Shown here in pieces: positions 45,137-56,500 of a DNA stretch of 64,000 nt (position 1 is the first letter of the stretch; the number at the start of each line of letters is the position of its first letter). The position numbers and the translations under genes are program-made. The notes below the pieces were generated by a model. It did no database searches. It was not told where the DNA came from and was given only the letters and a program-made list of their open reading frames with translations. The stretch is from Sinonovacula constricta. Its lineage: Eukaryota > Mollusca > Bivalvia > Cardiida > Solecurtidae. The stretch is from the NCBI GenBank assembly GCA_007844125.1, contig CM017563.1, forward strand, positions 17,938,347-18,002,346, read 5' to 3'.

Positions 45137-45999
45137 TAATTGTTCTGTTGCAATCAAAAGTCAGTGGAATCTAAAATGGCAATACTGAACAAAATCTTAA
45201 ATATATCAGTTTGAAAATTCAAATGCATTTTATCTAAACAATTGGTAAAAAATCGACATGACAATCACCTCCATTTCATTCAAATTGTTACCACCTCCGC
45301 ACCATTTGTATTTTAAAATGTATTTAAAAAACATTTTAAATGACGTAGCACACTTGACCTTTAACGTAAATTAAGGTATACAAGTTCAAGTCCTGCACTA
45401 ACACAGGAGAAATAAAAACAGCTCTAAAAAACATAATAATTGTATTCATTTCTAGTTTGAAACGACACTAGTTTTAATCAATTCTTGTTTTGAAAAAAAA
45501 CGATTTGGCTTGTTACTCATAAGCACAAATTTCAAAATAACATCTATCTTTCGGAATTTACTTTGTGTTTGTTTGACTCTACATGGAGCAAAATAAAAGT
45601 ACGCATCAAAAGGAACTTTAGCAGCGATGTGTTGTAGGTGTTGGATATCTTTATCGACAAGTTTTATGTATTTTTTTCGCCACATCTTTTTTCACCAATA
45701 AATAAAAAGCCATAGCCAAAGAACAGAGCTACAATTCCAATTTAACAATTAGTAAATTATACATTTTGACCTGTGATTGACATCGGTGTTTGAATTGTTA
45801 GAAAAAACTTCTTATCATTAAAATATTTAAAGTTATATAAAATATATCCTGGATTATTATTAATTCAGAACAGAAAATAATAATATCGTAAATAATAATA
45901 TCATGTTTCACATGATTCACTAAAATGTACATACAATGTCTTGGTGGTTCGAAAACCAGATAATTTTGTAGTACTGAGAGGTTGGAACTTAAAGAATAT
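45137..45999. other. AT-rich intergenic sequence
   Basis: A 77-codon minus frame at 45452-45685 has no support. No repeat match seen. Confidence 0.35.
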
Positions 46000-46490
46000 A
46001 TCTCACAAAGTCCTATGAGCATTGCAACATATACAACAATTTGAAAAGGCACAGGACAAAGGTATTCACATGAAAGCCAAATGTGAAAGTAAGAACAAAT
46101 ATGTGATGAGTCATTGAACAATAAGTGCAAACCCGGCAATTACCGCCTTGGAAAGGTCAGTCGGCAATATGGACCAACTGGGGTGCTTAAACCGGTTTTA
46201 CAGAGCTCTAACCTCGAACTTAATGATGGGTTTCTCAAATGCAAGCAATGGAAAGAAAACTGACCCATTTGAATAAATGTTCAAGCGCTGACGTTTTGTT
46301 TAATAAGTTATGACGAAAGTAGTGACGTCACTGAAAAGAAATGTCTACAAAGTGTTTAGGAAGGAAAAGGGCATTATTTCGATAAGAATAACTACAAAGA
46401 TGTGTTAATAGTAAATGATATTTACTTTTTGAATCATGAAAAAATGACCAGAGAAGAGTACATCGTTGTAATGTTTTAAACACCAATTTC
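46000..46490 (+). mobile_element. Repeat family A, copy 7
   Basis: AAAGAATATATCTCACAAAG, GAGCATTGCAACATATACAA, core CAATTACCGCCTTGG with hairpin, ACCGGTTTTACAGAGCTCTAACC, then the long arm (GTTATGACGAAAGTAGTGACGTCA, GAATCATGAAAAAATGACCAGAG). It ends at about 46490, short of the terminal palindrome. Confidence 0.85.
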
Positions 46491-46494
46491 TCTC

Positions 46495-46680
46495 CATTTG
46501 CGGACTGGTCGTCAAAAGACGTTACTGTTACTTTTACTATATTTAAGTAATGCCTCGTCTATTTCTTTTCTTGTCCTATTTACATTTACATTATAAATAT
46601 AAACATATGTCAAATGCTTATAAAATTTTAGTATATGTTGCAATGCTTGTGGGAATTACATGTTGATGTTACACAATAAA
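46495..46680 (-). mobile_element. Chimeric A/B element remnant
   Basis: In plus coordinates: a core remnant (TTTGCGGACTGGTCGTCAAAAGACGTTACTGTTA), then B-type arm text (TAATGCCTCGTCT, TACATTTACATTAT), then A-type end text (TATGTTGCAATGCTTGTGGGA). Either a B element with part of an A element attached, or a third combination of the same modules. Confidence 0.4.
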
Positions 46681-46849
46681 TAAACATACCAACTAGCTTG
46701 GTATTTTAGGAGTTAAATGCAAGCATACAATTTACGAAAGCAATTAATTTGTAAGCAACGTTATAAGTGTATTCTTTTTTGTTGACAATTTAACTGCTTC
46801 CCTGATACAGTTAACCAGTTGTAGGGATCTCCAGCCATTGAACACTAAC
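46681..46849. other. Short intergenic stretch before block C
   Basis: GTTGACAATTTAACTGCTTCCCTGATAC resembles TGTCGACACTATAACAGCTTTCCTGAGAC before C copy 3, so the duplication extends left of C. Confidence 0.4.
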
Positions 46850-47220
46850 TGTTAAGTTTTGTTCGACACATTTCTCTGTATACATCCCGAAGGTTGGTTC
46901 AGATTGGAGTGATGGAAACGGTATTTATTAGCTCCTATTGAATTAGTTAACAGTTCCCTAGTGGCTACGGTCCTTTCGTTACGTCGTTCCGTGATTCGGA
47001 ACGGTCTTCTATAATTCTATATCGCTATACATGTCCAGAGGGAAATCTGGTTCATCTGACTGAATTACATTCTTAAATGCAAGGATTCACTCATACATCA
47101 GATGGAGTCTACTCGCTGTTTCTATGATTGTAATCGGGAATCTGGTGTAGACATATTCACAAATGTGTCAGATTATTGAAGGTTTTGAGCCGTCTCATCA
47201 TATTGTTATGTCATGGTATC
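46850..47220 (+). repeat. Block C, copy 5
   Basis: Longest C copy. TTGGTTCAGATTGGAGTGATGGAA, CAGTTCCCTAGTGGCTACGG, TTCGTTACGTCGTTCCGTGATTCGGAACGG, GTCCAGAGGGAAATCTGG, CTCATACATCAGATGGAGTC, ATTGTAATCGGGAA, TGTGTCAGATTATTGAAGG. CGTTCCG-TGATT-CGGAACG is a perfect hairpin. Minus strand: F-P-I-T-I-I-E-T-A-S-R-L-H-L-M-Y-E then stop. Confidence 0.65.
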
Positions 47221-47324
47221 CTTTGTAGGTATTAACTTGGACATTTGTGCGTTTGTGCAAAAACTAAACTGAATATTTACTAAAGTTTTAATTCTTAATA
47301 ATTAAAATCATTTGCAGTTCCAAT

Positions 47325-47475
47325 ACGATTACTGCTGTTTTTTATTTCTTTTGAGTGTTATGTCTTGTCTCTGTGATTTCGTCACATTTACATATACCCT
47401 GCTTGCCTTTGTCTAGTCGTAGATTAGATCTCAAATATGTGGATAGGACCTTTTCTTATTTACCTATTGTAATAG
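47325..47475 (-). mobile_element. Repeat family B, copy 5 (left arm only)
   Basis: GAGTGTTATGTCTTGTCTCTGTG, GTCACATTTACATATACCCTG, TTTGTCTAG, GTGGATAGGACCTTTTCTTATTTACC. The core and right arm are missing apart from ATTACTGCTG. Confidence 0.7.
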
Positions 47476-48497
47476 GAGTCAATATCTTAAACTACAATAA
47501 ACGAGTTAAGGTTAAATTAACTCTTTAGAAATACTGAAAGTTTAATTATTTTGGTTCTACAAATCCTTTAAAAGTTGATAAAATTGGGGTTACCTGGAAC
47601 TGGTTACCTGGACAATTGCTGCCTTTGTTGTGATAAAATGACACGTGACACAATAAGACAAATATAACTTTTATTACAAAATATCGATTATGTCAAGAAC
47701 TATTTTAAATGCACAATTAAATTAACAATGACATCGAATTTCCTTTTCGGTTAAGTGTCGTTTGTATCAATATCAACTTCGATTCTTTTATTTTTATTGT
47801 ATTTAGTGTTGCAGTTTTTCTTTTTGATATACGTGTCTTTAGTTTTATATATGTTACAGTCTGTATATGACTTAAATTTTTTATTGCACTACGATAGTTG
47901 TATATGGTAAATTATAAGTTTAATGTGGAGACTTGTGGATGTTACACCACAATGTTTCAATACTGTTGGCATTACGACCTGAAAATGTTTATCGGGCACA
48001 AATAATGTTTTAGGTTGTAGATTGATTGGTTGTTTGCTGGTCTGGTGGTGGTGGTGTTACTATTGTACTGTTTCCGGTAGGATTGGATTTGTGTATTTTA
48101 ACAAGGTCTTTGTGGTGGTTGCTGCAAATACATTTAACTGGATTTACTTTAAAAAGTATAGACATTTTATGCGATGATAATACGCACATTGTTATTTATT
48201 TTACATTTAGGAATTGTACCTATTAGCAAATTTCCAAAATAGAGGTAGAGGACAGAGGGGAGAAAAAATAGCACCGTATAATTTATATACTACAAACCAG
48301 AACGTGTCTAATCATGTTGCAAAATGGAGCTTTTATAGACACTAGATACAGCACACCATATTTGAAAGAATAAATTATTTTTCGTTAAAAGTATTTCCGA
48401 CTTAAATCAAATTATAATTATTACAGATGTGTCAATAAATATTATAATCAATGTACATTAAGTTCATTAGCAAACAAAAGAACAATATGAATTTTAC
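47476..48497. other. AT-rich intergenic sequence
   Basis: No gene seen; a short GGTGGTGGTGTT tract near 48045. Confidence 0.35.
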
Positions 48498-48920
48498 ATG
48501 ACATGCAAGCACAAACTTCAGCGCCATTGACTTCAACCATAGAACCTTAGTGAACTTCAGTAGATCCAAGTTTCTAGACACGCAAACTTCATAATTGCCA
48601 CAGAAGCTTATCTACTTTTCTCATGACCAATCGTACAATAATCGCCCTGATTGTCTCTTTAACAGATCCCGTAAACGTCCATTTATCGGAATGAAAATGT
48701 TTCTTAAATAGATCCAGTTCACGGTTTTGTTAAAAATAACGACAATGTATAACTTCCCAGTTTTAAAAATGTCATAAATACGGATGTCTTAGTCCGTTTA
48801 GTATCTCAGTGGATCAATTATTCGGAGTAGAGGCGAGTGTATATAGCGATATGCACAGTGTCGACCCCATACGGAAATGAATGCTGTTTGATAGTACAAA
48901 AAGAGCTGCAATGAATCCTA
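48498..48920 (-). pseudogene. Block D, copy i (degenerate)
   Basis: ATGACATGCAAGCAC, GACCAATCGTACAATAATCGCC, AATGTCATAAATACGGATG, GCACAGTGTCGACCCCATACGG. The minus strand reads R-I-Y-D-I-F-K-T-G-K-L-Y-I-V, then L-R-N-I-F-I-P-I-N-G-R-L-R, open across the place where copies g and h have TAA. An 8-base deletion then shifts the frame. In the next frame it reads G-S-V-K-E-T-I-R-A-I-I-V-R-L-V, and after another shift N-Y-E. This copy shows the ancestral GAA at the codon that is TAA in copy e. Confidence 0.55.
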
Positions 48921-49254
48921 CATGTTCATGTAAAGTTCATAACATGTTTTATTAAGTTCATCATTAACAGAATTTATACTTATTGTACTGCTTTTATGAT
49001 AAGTTTGATTAAGGTTTGCTATTTTGGCACTCACAAGCAAAGCAAGACATCGATGAAATATTATTTAATAAGATTTATGCTTAAGCAGATATGAAGAATT
49101 CGTACAGCTTGAGTTAACACAGTTTATCGATCTTTCTAATTAACCGTCGAAAAACATAGACAAAGATTATACCTCTTCTGGCACTCGTATAATTTAACAG
49201 TTAAGATATCAAAATCGTAAAGTACTAAAATTGTTTTGTTTTGTTTTTGATTTT
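48921..49254. other. AT-rich intergenic sequence
   Basis: No gene seen. Confidence 0.35.
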
Positions 49255-49385
49255 GAAATACATTGCAGCGACCATTTATGGTCATTTTAGCAACGTCCAG
49301 CTTGTTCGTGGAGGACGACGCCAGACAGATTACAAGGTAGAACCATAGGCGCACATCAAGCAAAACGCAAGCTGCAGAAATTCAA
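49255..49385 (-). mobile_element. SINE family Z, tail fragment
   Basis: TGCAGCGACCATTTATGGTCATTTTAGCAACGTCCAGC and GGAGGACGACGCC...GTAGAACCATAGGCGCAC match the tail half of the 49.84 kb copy. The tRNA head is absent. Confidence 0.65.
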
Positions 49386-49839
49386 ACTGGATTTGGCAAA
49401 TGCTTGCTTATTTGAAAATTGATTAAATATTCAGTTTAAGTATTATGCTGTAAGATTCGCCTTCCAATATTATCTATTGCATTCAGTTTCAATTCGGGTG
49501 TTTCATTAGCTTATCAAAGTAGGAAAAATAATAATGTATCCCAAAATGATTAAGTTCCTTTCAAGATAAATACAAAATCTGTCCAATTTTCGAGAGTTCA
49601 CTATACTGGGACAGTGTTATAAGAAAGCGATACCACAGACATTGTCAAAGTATTGTCAACTTTTTTTATTCTATTAAGAAGCAAGGCTTAAAATGGTAGG
49701 AGTCGACAGCTAGGAGAAGTTTGAACCAAGTGTATGCAAAACCGTTGTTTGAACGGTCCGTTTCTACGTTTGATGAGTCTACGACATTTCTGCCCCCTCT
49801 TACAATCGCTTTATTGCTTTCATTCCAAGAGAGAAGAAA
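49386..49839. other. AT-rich intergenic sequence
   Basis: No gene seen between the two Z copies. Confidence 0.35.
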
Positions 49840-50095
49840 GTAATTTTTGTTTTGTATTTTGTTACATCGCACCGACACAATTATGGTCATATTGGCGGCA
49901 CCCAGCTAATAATTGATGGAGGAAGACCCCAAACTAACAGAAGTGGGTAGAACCACCGGCGCACCGGTAAGCTGGAAAACCTCCCTACATGAAAGTTCTC
50001 GCCCCGACCGGGACTCGAACCCACGCGGTGAGGGGCTGGGGAGTTTCAAGTCAGCGACTCTAACAGCTCGGCCACGGGCTCCCCGCTGGAGGGAA
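49840..50095 (-). mobile_element. tRNA-derived SINE, family Z, copy 2 (full head and tail)
   Basis: On the minus strand: head GGGAGCCCGTGGCCGAGCTGTTAGAG with A-box TGGCCGAGCTGTTAG, then B-box GGTTCGAGTCCC, body GAGAACTTTCATGTAGGGAGG, GGTGCGCCGGTGGTTCTACCC, and tail GCCGCCAATATGACCATAAT. The head is Leu/Ser-tRNA-like in its A-box wording, but I do not assign it. Confidence 0.85.
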
Positions 50096-50527
50096 GTTTA
50101 TTTTACGAGATAGCTACAAATGATAAAAAATAGTGCCGTTTTAGAACGCTGAATACAGAACACGGTAAAGTACATAAATACACATGTGAACTGTGTTTAG
50201 ATGTGTGTTAATAGTACGTATGTTATTTTTTTATATATTTTGTTCAGAAAAGCAATTTGCAGACTTTTGTTATAGGCATAACAGTCACGTAGAATTTCAA
50301 TAAACAAATCACCGTTAAAATCAAATTTATGGGTTGGCATTTTGATTTTTACGTTGCATTACATTGCCGAAAAACAATTAGTGCATTTTGAACACATAAT
50401 CAGAAAACAGAAATCAAAATTAATCGACATGTTGGTTACACGCTGATGTGAAGTTTTGACAGATGTGAACGAACCTTTGAGATATATTGAAACCTAATCA
50501 ATATAATGTTTTGTGTAATTGTTTGTT
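50096..50527. other. AT-rich intergenic sequence
   Basis: No gene seen. Confidence 0.35.
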
Positions 50528-50815
50528 TATCGGGTTTATCAACAGTATTTCAGTTATCTGGAGACGGTGTCCACTTGAAGCAGATATAGTGCTGCCTTCA
50601 TTGTGTATAGCATGCCGTGAACACCTGGCATCACCACACCCAGTCACATTATCCTGACACCGGGCCAACCAGTCGTGGAACTACCCTTACATTTGCTTGA
50701 GCGTTAGCAAGGGAGCTATACCACTACTATTTTTAACGACTTTGGTATGTCGCGGCCCGGGATGGAACCCGGGGCCGCCCGTACCTGCAGCCGACGCTCT
50801 ACCGATTGAGCTTTG
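50528..50815 (-). mobile_element. tRNA-derived SINE, family Y, copy 2 (near full length)
   Basis: On the minus strand: AGCTCAATCGGTAGAGCGTC (A-box), GCCCCGGGTTCCATCCC (B-box), GCGACATACCAAAGTCG, a body with CGGTGTCAGGATAATGTGACTGGG and CAGGTGTTCACGGCATG, and a tail with AAGTGGACACCGTCTCCAGA ending GATAAACCCGATAAA. Same family as 38458-38662 and 62188-62265. Confidence 0.9.
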
Positions 50816-51126
50816 TGTAATTGATAAATTTTGCATTATATATATGGGAAGAACAACATTGGCTTTTATTATCTCATGCACTTGTTTATTACAAGAATCA
50901 TTAAAAACCCGTATAAGTGGTTAGAAACTGAGACCAAGAAGCACGTATTGTCGTAGTTACATACTACTACTTTATTTTTTAAGTTATGGATTCAAAACTA
51001 GCATAAGCAATCCCCTTGTATATAATTATCAGCAGCAACTTACATACACGAACTGATAAAAGCGTATGTATCAACTTATGCATAAGCAGTAGTCAAATGT
51101 TTGAGAAACGAACATGGAGAAGTATG
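50816..51126. other. AT-rich intergenic sequence
   Basis: No gene seen. Confidence 0.35.
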
Positions 51127-51169
51127 AAAGATTATTATTATTATTTTTATTATTATTATTATTATTATA

Positions 51170-51243
<74 letters not shown>

Positions 51244-51262
51244 CATCATCATCATCATCATT

Positions 51263-51300
<38 letters not shown>

Positions 51301-51301
51301 T
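51127..51301 (+). repeat. Compound (TTA)n-(TCA)n microsatellite
   Basis: About 38 TTA units with few interruptions (51131-51243) run into about 19 TCA units (to 51301), with one TTA left inside the TCA block. Frames over it are translated repeat. Confidence 0.97.
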
Positions 51302-51604
51302 AAACCATGTTTTTCAGTGTATTTGCGAATGCGTCAGTTTTTAATAAAAAGGAATCACATTTTAACGATGTACTATAACTAACGATCACAGTAACGCAAA
51401 ACAAAAAAAAATGTCAAAGTGTAATTTGGAAAGTTTTTTCTTAATAAAAAAAAGAGTTACAAAGAACTTTTTTTCTGAATATAAGTATAAGGTAATCGTG
51501 ATAATGCAACTCCATAGAAAATGGTGTGTTACCTACCATTATCCACTATTTAAAAACATTTTAAGAAGAAATTGTATGCCTAAGACAGTTTGATAAGATT
51601 ATGA
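51302..51604. other. AT-rich intergenic sequence
   Basis: A 60-codon plus frame at 51411-51593 has no support. Confidence 0.35.
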
Positions 51605-51900
51605 AGTAACACCTGAACGTGCCGTTCGGGTCAGCTGACTATCCTGTCAATTAGTATTTTTCATAGATTTTCTGTAAGAAAGATTGACATTGATTTTCTT
51701 AACAGCTTATCATTACAGTTCACGGATAATAGGTTCAATACGGCCTTCGCAGCTGCGAGATTTGTCCATGTAACTTTTTTTCCTTTGCTTCGTGTTAAGG
51801 ATTTGATTGTGTTTGGACATTTAAAGATTTGATTGTCTTAGGACAGTGGTATATTTTAAAGACGGCTTTACATGTACTGTGTATTGTATTCCGTTTACTT
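51605..51900 (+). repeat. Block E, copy 4
   Basis: AAGAAAGATTGACATTGATTTTC, AACAGCTTATCATTACAGTTC, GGATAATAGGTTCAATACGGCC, GCTGCGAGATTTGTCCA, then GGATTTGATTGTGTTTGGACATTTAAAGATTTGATTGTCTTAGGACAGTGGTATAT. The TTTGATTGT...GGACA text is internally duplicated here. Confidence 0.6.
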
Positions 51901-52039
51901 ATGCAACCAGTAGGTTATTGCAATTTTGTCATGTTTCTCTTTAAGTACAATTTTTCCTTCAGCGAGGCTGTTTCTATACCAATGTTATCTTTATATCTTT
52001 GTAAGTATCTTTACTGTCACCAGTATTGTTTAGTTTTTC

Positions 52040-52140
52040 ATATTGCGGCGACCAATTATGGTCAAAATAGAGACGTGCAGTTGTTTTGCTGGAGAAAAAC
52101 CCAATTACATTCCTGGGTTAGAACCACCGGCGCGCGGCAG
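52040..52140 (-). mobile_element. SINE family Z, tail fragment
   Basis: ATTGCGGCGACCAATTATGGTCAAAATAGAGACGTGCAG and GTTAGAACCACCGGCGCGC correspond to the tail and middle of the 49.84 kb copy. The head is absent. Confidence 0.65.
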
Positions 52141-52195
52141 ATTATCAGACGGTTCTTTTCTCCCGCTCTCTGTCTCTCCTTTTGTGCGTGCACAT

Positions 52196-52338
52196 ATATG
52201 TGTGTGTATGTGTATGTCTGTGTGTGTGTGTGTGTATGTGCGTGCATACGTGTGCGTGTGTGTGTGTGTATGTGTGTGTGTGTGTGTGTTTGTGTGCTGG
52301 TGTGTATGTGTGTGTTTGTGTTGGCGCGCGCGTGTGTA
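52196..52338 (+). repeat. Imperfect (TG)n microsatellite
   Basis: About 140 bp of TG with scattered TATG, CGTG and GCGCGCG. Z-DNA-prone alternating purine/pyrimidine. The Cys/Val-rich frames over it are not genes. Confidence 0.95.
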
Positions 52339-52361
52339 TTAAGCCAGTGTTGTGTTTTTTA

Positions 52362-52778
52362 ATGCCGCGTGATTTCTCAGCCTTTTGTTACGTGCGTTTG
52401 TTGATGTCATTATTTTACAAAGTAATTATTAGCCAGATCGAAATATTCAAATCATGCTTAAGTACACACGCTTTATTCTATTCAATTTATACAAAAATCG
52501 GATGTGTGCGTTTTTCAGCTTACCTTAGTCTAGTGACCCCAGTTAAAAAGAATGATTTAAATGTCTTAGACATTTGCATGTTATCGTGTCTTTTTTATTT
52601 TATTTTCTTTCATGTCTTTGAACCTTGTATTAGAATTGTTTATCAACATTTCTTATCAGATAATACTTTTGACATACGGCTGAATGAAACTATGAAAAAC
52701 TGTTTCAAAACAACCTATTACTGGGTACTAGTAATAAAACGATTTTTGGCTGCAATGTGTCAGTGGAAATTAAATTAA
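52362..52778 (+). CDS. Unassigned 138-codon open frame
   Basis: Starting at M-P-R-D-F-S-A-F-C-Y, this is the longest open stretch in the window that is not microsatellite, although the same frame continues upstream through the (TG)n tract. It has hydrophobic segments (C-M-L-S-C-L-F-Y-F-I-F-F) and an ordinary end (I-K-R-F-L-A-A-M-C-Q-W-K-L-N). Rich in Phe, Leu, Ile and Cys, as chance frames in T-rich DNA often are. No homolog recognised, no splice or promoter evidence. Confidence 0.2.
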   Translation: MPRDFSAFCYVRLLMSLFYKVIISQIEIFKSCLSTHALFYSIYTKIGCVRFSAYLSLVTPVKKNDLNVLDICMLSCLFYFIFFHVFEPCIRIVYQHFLSDNTFDIRLNETMKNCFKTTYYWVLVIKRFLAAMCQWKLN

Positions 52779-53221
52779 TGCTGGCGCATATCTTTGTATG
52801 CATGTTTCTGATTTGATTATATAGATCTAAAAACCGTGATTTATTTAGTATGCGGATAGAACTAATAGGTGTTGTAATGCTTTAACCTTCAAGGGCTGTT
52901 TCATCATTCACCAAGTCGGGGAGCTCTTCGTGTATTTCTAACCCCGCCACAGTATGGCTTAATGTTTTGTTCAGATACTCCATATAAAGTAAATCCAATC
53001 AACATTGTTTGCAATATTTTAATTAACTAGGATGCACCCTAAACATACATTTTGCTCTATTCATGATTGTTTGACAGCCACATAATCTGGGATCTTGAGC
53101 ATTCAAAATTCCATCTGTTCATTTATTCAAGTGAAAACAATTTTATTGGCATTATCCCTGGCAGGTCGGATTGAATGTGTTCACAACATGAACTAGTGAT
53201 AACGAGAAAAAGAAGACAAAA
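52779..53221. other. AT-rich intergenic sequence
   Basis: No gene seen. Confidence 0.35.
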
Positions 53222-53375
53222 CACTATGGGCCTATCGGAAATCAATCTCTATCGAGGAGACGCGAATAAATTTGTGGAGATGAAGATATAAAAATCATAA
53301 CAGCGGAATGCAGAATGATCTTAAATTGACTAGGCACCAAAGTACGTCGTTGATTGACCAACTATTGTTAAACCA
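53222..53375 (+). repeat. Block F, copy 2
   Basis: ATCGGAAATCAATCTCTATCG, GATATAAAAATCATAAC, TTGACTAGGCACCAAAG match 39118-39262. Last visible trace of the tandem unit towards the right. Confidence 0.55.
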
Positions 53376-53721
53376 TTGTCAGCCAGTGGGCAAGTCTCTT
53401 AAATTTATGTTGTTGAAGTCCGTTTGTTGAATTAATGCTACGTCATTTAACTTTTAACACATATTTTTAAAATAGCTTTGACAAATTAAGTTAATTTGAC
53501 TCTCCCTAAAAAGGAAACAAGTTACCTTCCCACGTATGTATATGTCTTATAAATAAAAACCTTTGAGTATCTAAAGTTATTTTTCAAGGGAATGTTTTGT
53601 GCAAGTACTATATGACCCTTACATTATATATTTGTACAAAATAGAGTCTTGAACTTGGTTGCTGATTCCTTCTGAAACAGAACCAGTTAATCGTGCACCA
53701 TGTTAACAATTCGTCCATTTT

Positions 53722-53726
<5 letters not shown>
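53376..53726. other. AT-rich intergenic sequence
   Basis: No gene seen. Confidence 0.35.
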
Positions 53727-53787
<61 letters not shown>

Positions 53788-53788
53788 T
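53727..53788 (+). repeat. Compound (ATT)n-(ATC)n microsatellite
   Basis: ATT units pass into about 11 ATC units, the same composition and order as the 51.1 kb tract. Confidence 0.95.
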
Positions 53789-56411
53789 TAGTTTATTATC
53801 ATTATTATTAATATCTTAATATCTGTATGTATTTCTTTAAGAGTACCAAAGCATATTCGTTCTAAATCTAAAGGCGTTAATGGCGCAAAATGTATAGTGC
53901 GAAAGTTCCAATGTCTGTTTAGGTCACGTACATAAACTTGATTTGATTTCTGTGTTTGCATCTCTGTACCTAAACAGACCAATTGGACAAAAACAGGATA
54001 CAACTACTATCGATGTGTAGACATTGAAAATACATATATAATAATTAGTTTTAACAAAACAAAAAACTCCCAAATATCTATAAGTATCAGCAATCTTTAT
54101 TAAAAAGATTTTGAACAATTTTTGAAAAATATAATACATGTAATACATACGGATCAACGGTAAAATAGTAATTGTATACAGTTTTGGATGTAGAATTTAG
54201 TCAGAAAAAAAGATTTCTCAACTTTCTCTCAGGCCGTCAAAAACATTGGATTTTTATTATATTAACTCATTATTAGGGTTTTATGGGTGGTTTTTACGCA
54301 TTCCGTGTAGTTAACGGCAACCTGATTTTAGTTAAATCACGCCTTAGTCGTTTTCATATAATCAACTGCATTTTAAAGATGGTTTTAAGAATTTTAAACT
54401 CAAGAAAACCAGCGTCCTGCTTATTCAGCTATGAATGAGTCAAAAAGGACAATCATCAGCCAAATTATACACAACTGTATACAAGTCTTCAAGCCTTCTT
54501 AATGAGCACACCGTAGATATACGAATTTCTGAGTTCTCGTACACAAATACCAACCTTAAATCTTGCCACGGAAACTTACTTTTCAGGCGAGGCATTATTT
54601 CAGCAAATCAATCAGCATAACGAAACCATTTTGCATACACTTCCAACAATATAATTGGCCATCTAGTCTAGCACAACACAGACCTACCTTAGGCAATGCG
54701 GCATTTCAGTTCCAGGACAGACAGAAGTACCTTGCACTGTGTTCTATAAAACCAAACCCTTGATATAACAAAACTTGTAAAACGCCGTATCCACAAAGTA
54801 TTCAAATGTCTTCTTCTATTTTGGGCCCCTTTTATTTGCAAAATACCTTCAAATCCCTGTAGACACAATAAGAAAATACTCTCACACAGTCTGAGACATC
54901 TTGTAGAGGCAAGAATTACCGGGAGTACAACCAGTTAGTGTTTTCGGCTATTGGAAAAGTTTTCAGTCATTATACAGTCCCGGTGTTCCGGTCCGATTAA
55001 TCAACTCTCACCGGATAAACCCATAGCATTCCACATCCTTGTACAAACGGGAAGCTTTTGCCGGTTTTACGTTGCTTAATGAAAAAGAACTACTAAAATA
55101 TAAATATTTCTTATTTTGGAAATGTTCTAATGTTAATGCAGACCCTTGGATGGGATACCTGCCTGAATATAGCTCTGTGCATTCCAGAAGGAAGCTCTTC
55201 GCTCGCTCCAGAATGGGGTTGGTGAATAAGGGTAGCCTTTTTTATTACCTCAATATTTACACACATATACACATTTAAACAAGACAAGAAATTATTAAGG
55301 CTAATGAAGCCTCTTCATTGGATAAGAGATTTTCCTTACTATGGCTTTGATACAACCATCAGGCAAAACCGTCTTCTGAAAAAACAGCGCTCTTAGAGTC
55401 TTCGGGTGGCTTATCTTTGGACTTTTTGCATTTGTGAATAGGTATCACAGTGGATTTCTATGCTTTTTTTACTTTGACAGCCCTATTCTTGCGCGTAAGA
55501 TAGATGCGTCGGTTCCAGATAAGGTTGGACCCAGGTTCAAAATGGAGCGCGACATACTAAAGTCGTTATAAATTTTAGTACAAACACACTTAGATTCATT
55601 TCAATTACGTGATAGTAGTTCACTAAAGAAGTCTTCATTAAACATTGTATTTGAAATCATTTATTTTATCCGAGTTCTTTTGTTGTTGAAAAGATTTCAA
55701 TACAAATTACAATATTCCGGTTAATTTATTCGTCCAATTATTATTTCGTTTTAAATTTGGCGTGTTTGGTTCTAGTTAAACAAATGAAATATGAAAGACT
55801 AAAAAGGATCTTTCTGATTTGGTTATGCAAATAAGCAAAATATTTTATGTGTACGGATAAGCTAAAGCTATGCTCATCTTAAAGAATCAAAGAATCGTAT
55901 AACCGGAATGATTAAGTTCTTGAAACAAACGAGCCTTTATCTTAAATAGTCTCTTCCATTTAAATATTAATGTATAAATAAACAAATGCCTTAATGTAAT
56001 TATAAAAATGAAGCGTGAATTCACTATACATGTAGAATTCAAAAAAAGTGCTATCAAGTGAACTTCGTCATATGTTTTATATGTGCTTGTCTTGTGTCAT
56101 GTTGTATATGTCTGATTTCTGAATTTAGACATAAATGTAACCACAGCCAATCTCAAACTAGTTCTTAATGACGAACGAGTACAATATATATTACGGCGTA
56201 GTTTGGTTTGCTTTGGATTATCATCGAATCGACACCATTATACATTTATTAACTAAATAATTGAAAACTGTTAATAATAATTATAATTCGTTTACAATTA
56301 TTTTGACGAATGAATATGACAATATTTGGAAAAAAGAAGATAATCTGTGTCGGAACAAGTTTAAGGTAAATTTTTATATACGTCCATACGAGATAGACAC
56401 AATAAGACATT
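53789..56411. other. AT-rich intergenic sequence, no gene seen
   Basis: Short frames at 53788-54157, 54435-54763 and 55039-55278 have no splice sites, promoter or recognisable motif. No match to the repeat blocks. Confidence 0.35.
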
Positions 56412-56500
56412 AGAAAATATGACAAAGCCTTATGTGTGTTATAACACATATTAAAATTGGAAACGGCTTGTGACCAAGGTGTAAACAGTGAAGGACCCTA
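56412..56500 (+). mobile_element. Repeat family A, degenerate 5' fragment
   Basis: GAAAATATGACAAAGCCTTATGTGTGTTATAACACATAT and AATTGGAAACGGCTTGTGACCAAGGTGT follow the A 5' arm at low identity. The core is absent. Confidence 0.35.

Noticed and set aside
45798..46139. 113-codon minus frame
   Set aside because: Its N-terminal part is antisense A-element sequence that also yields frames at 13.7, 21.1 and 28.5 kb; it reflects repeat content.
49990..50085. tRNA-Leu or tRNA-Ser gene on the minus strand
   Set aside because: Tempting from the A and B boxes, but it is continuous with the Z SINE body; no proper acceptor stem seen.
51016..51303. Tyr/His-rich and Met/Ile-rich open frames
   Set aside because: Translated TTA/TCA microsatellite.
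52043..52342. Cys/Val-rich open frames over the TG tract
   Set aside because: Translated (TG)n; no independent support upstream of 52362.
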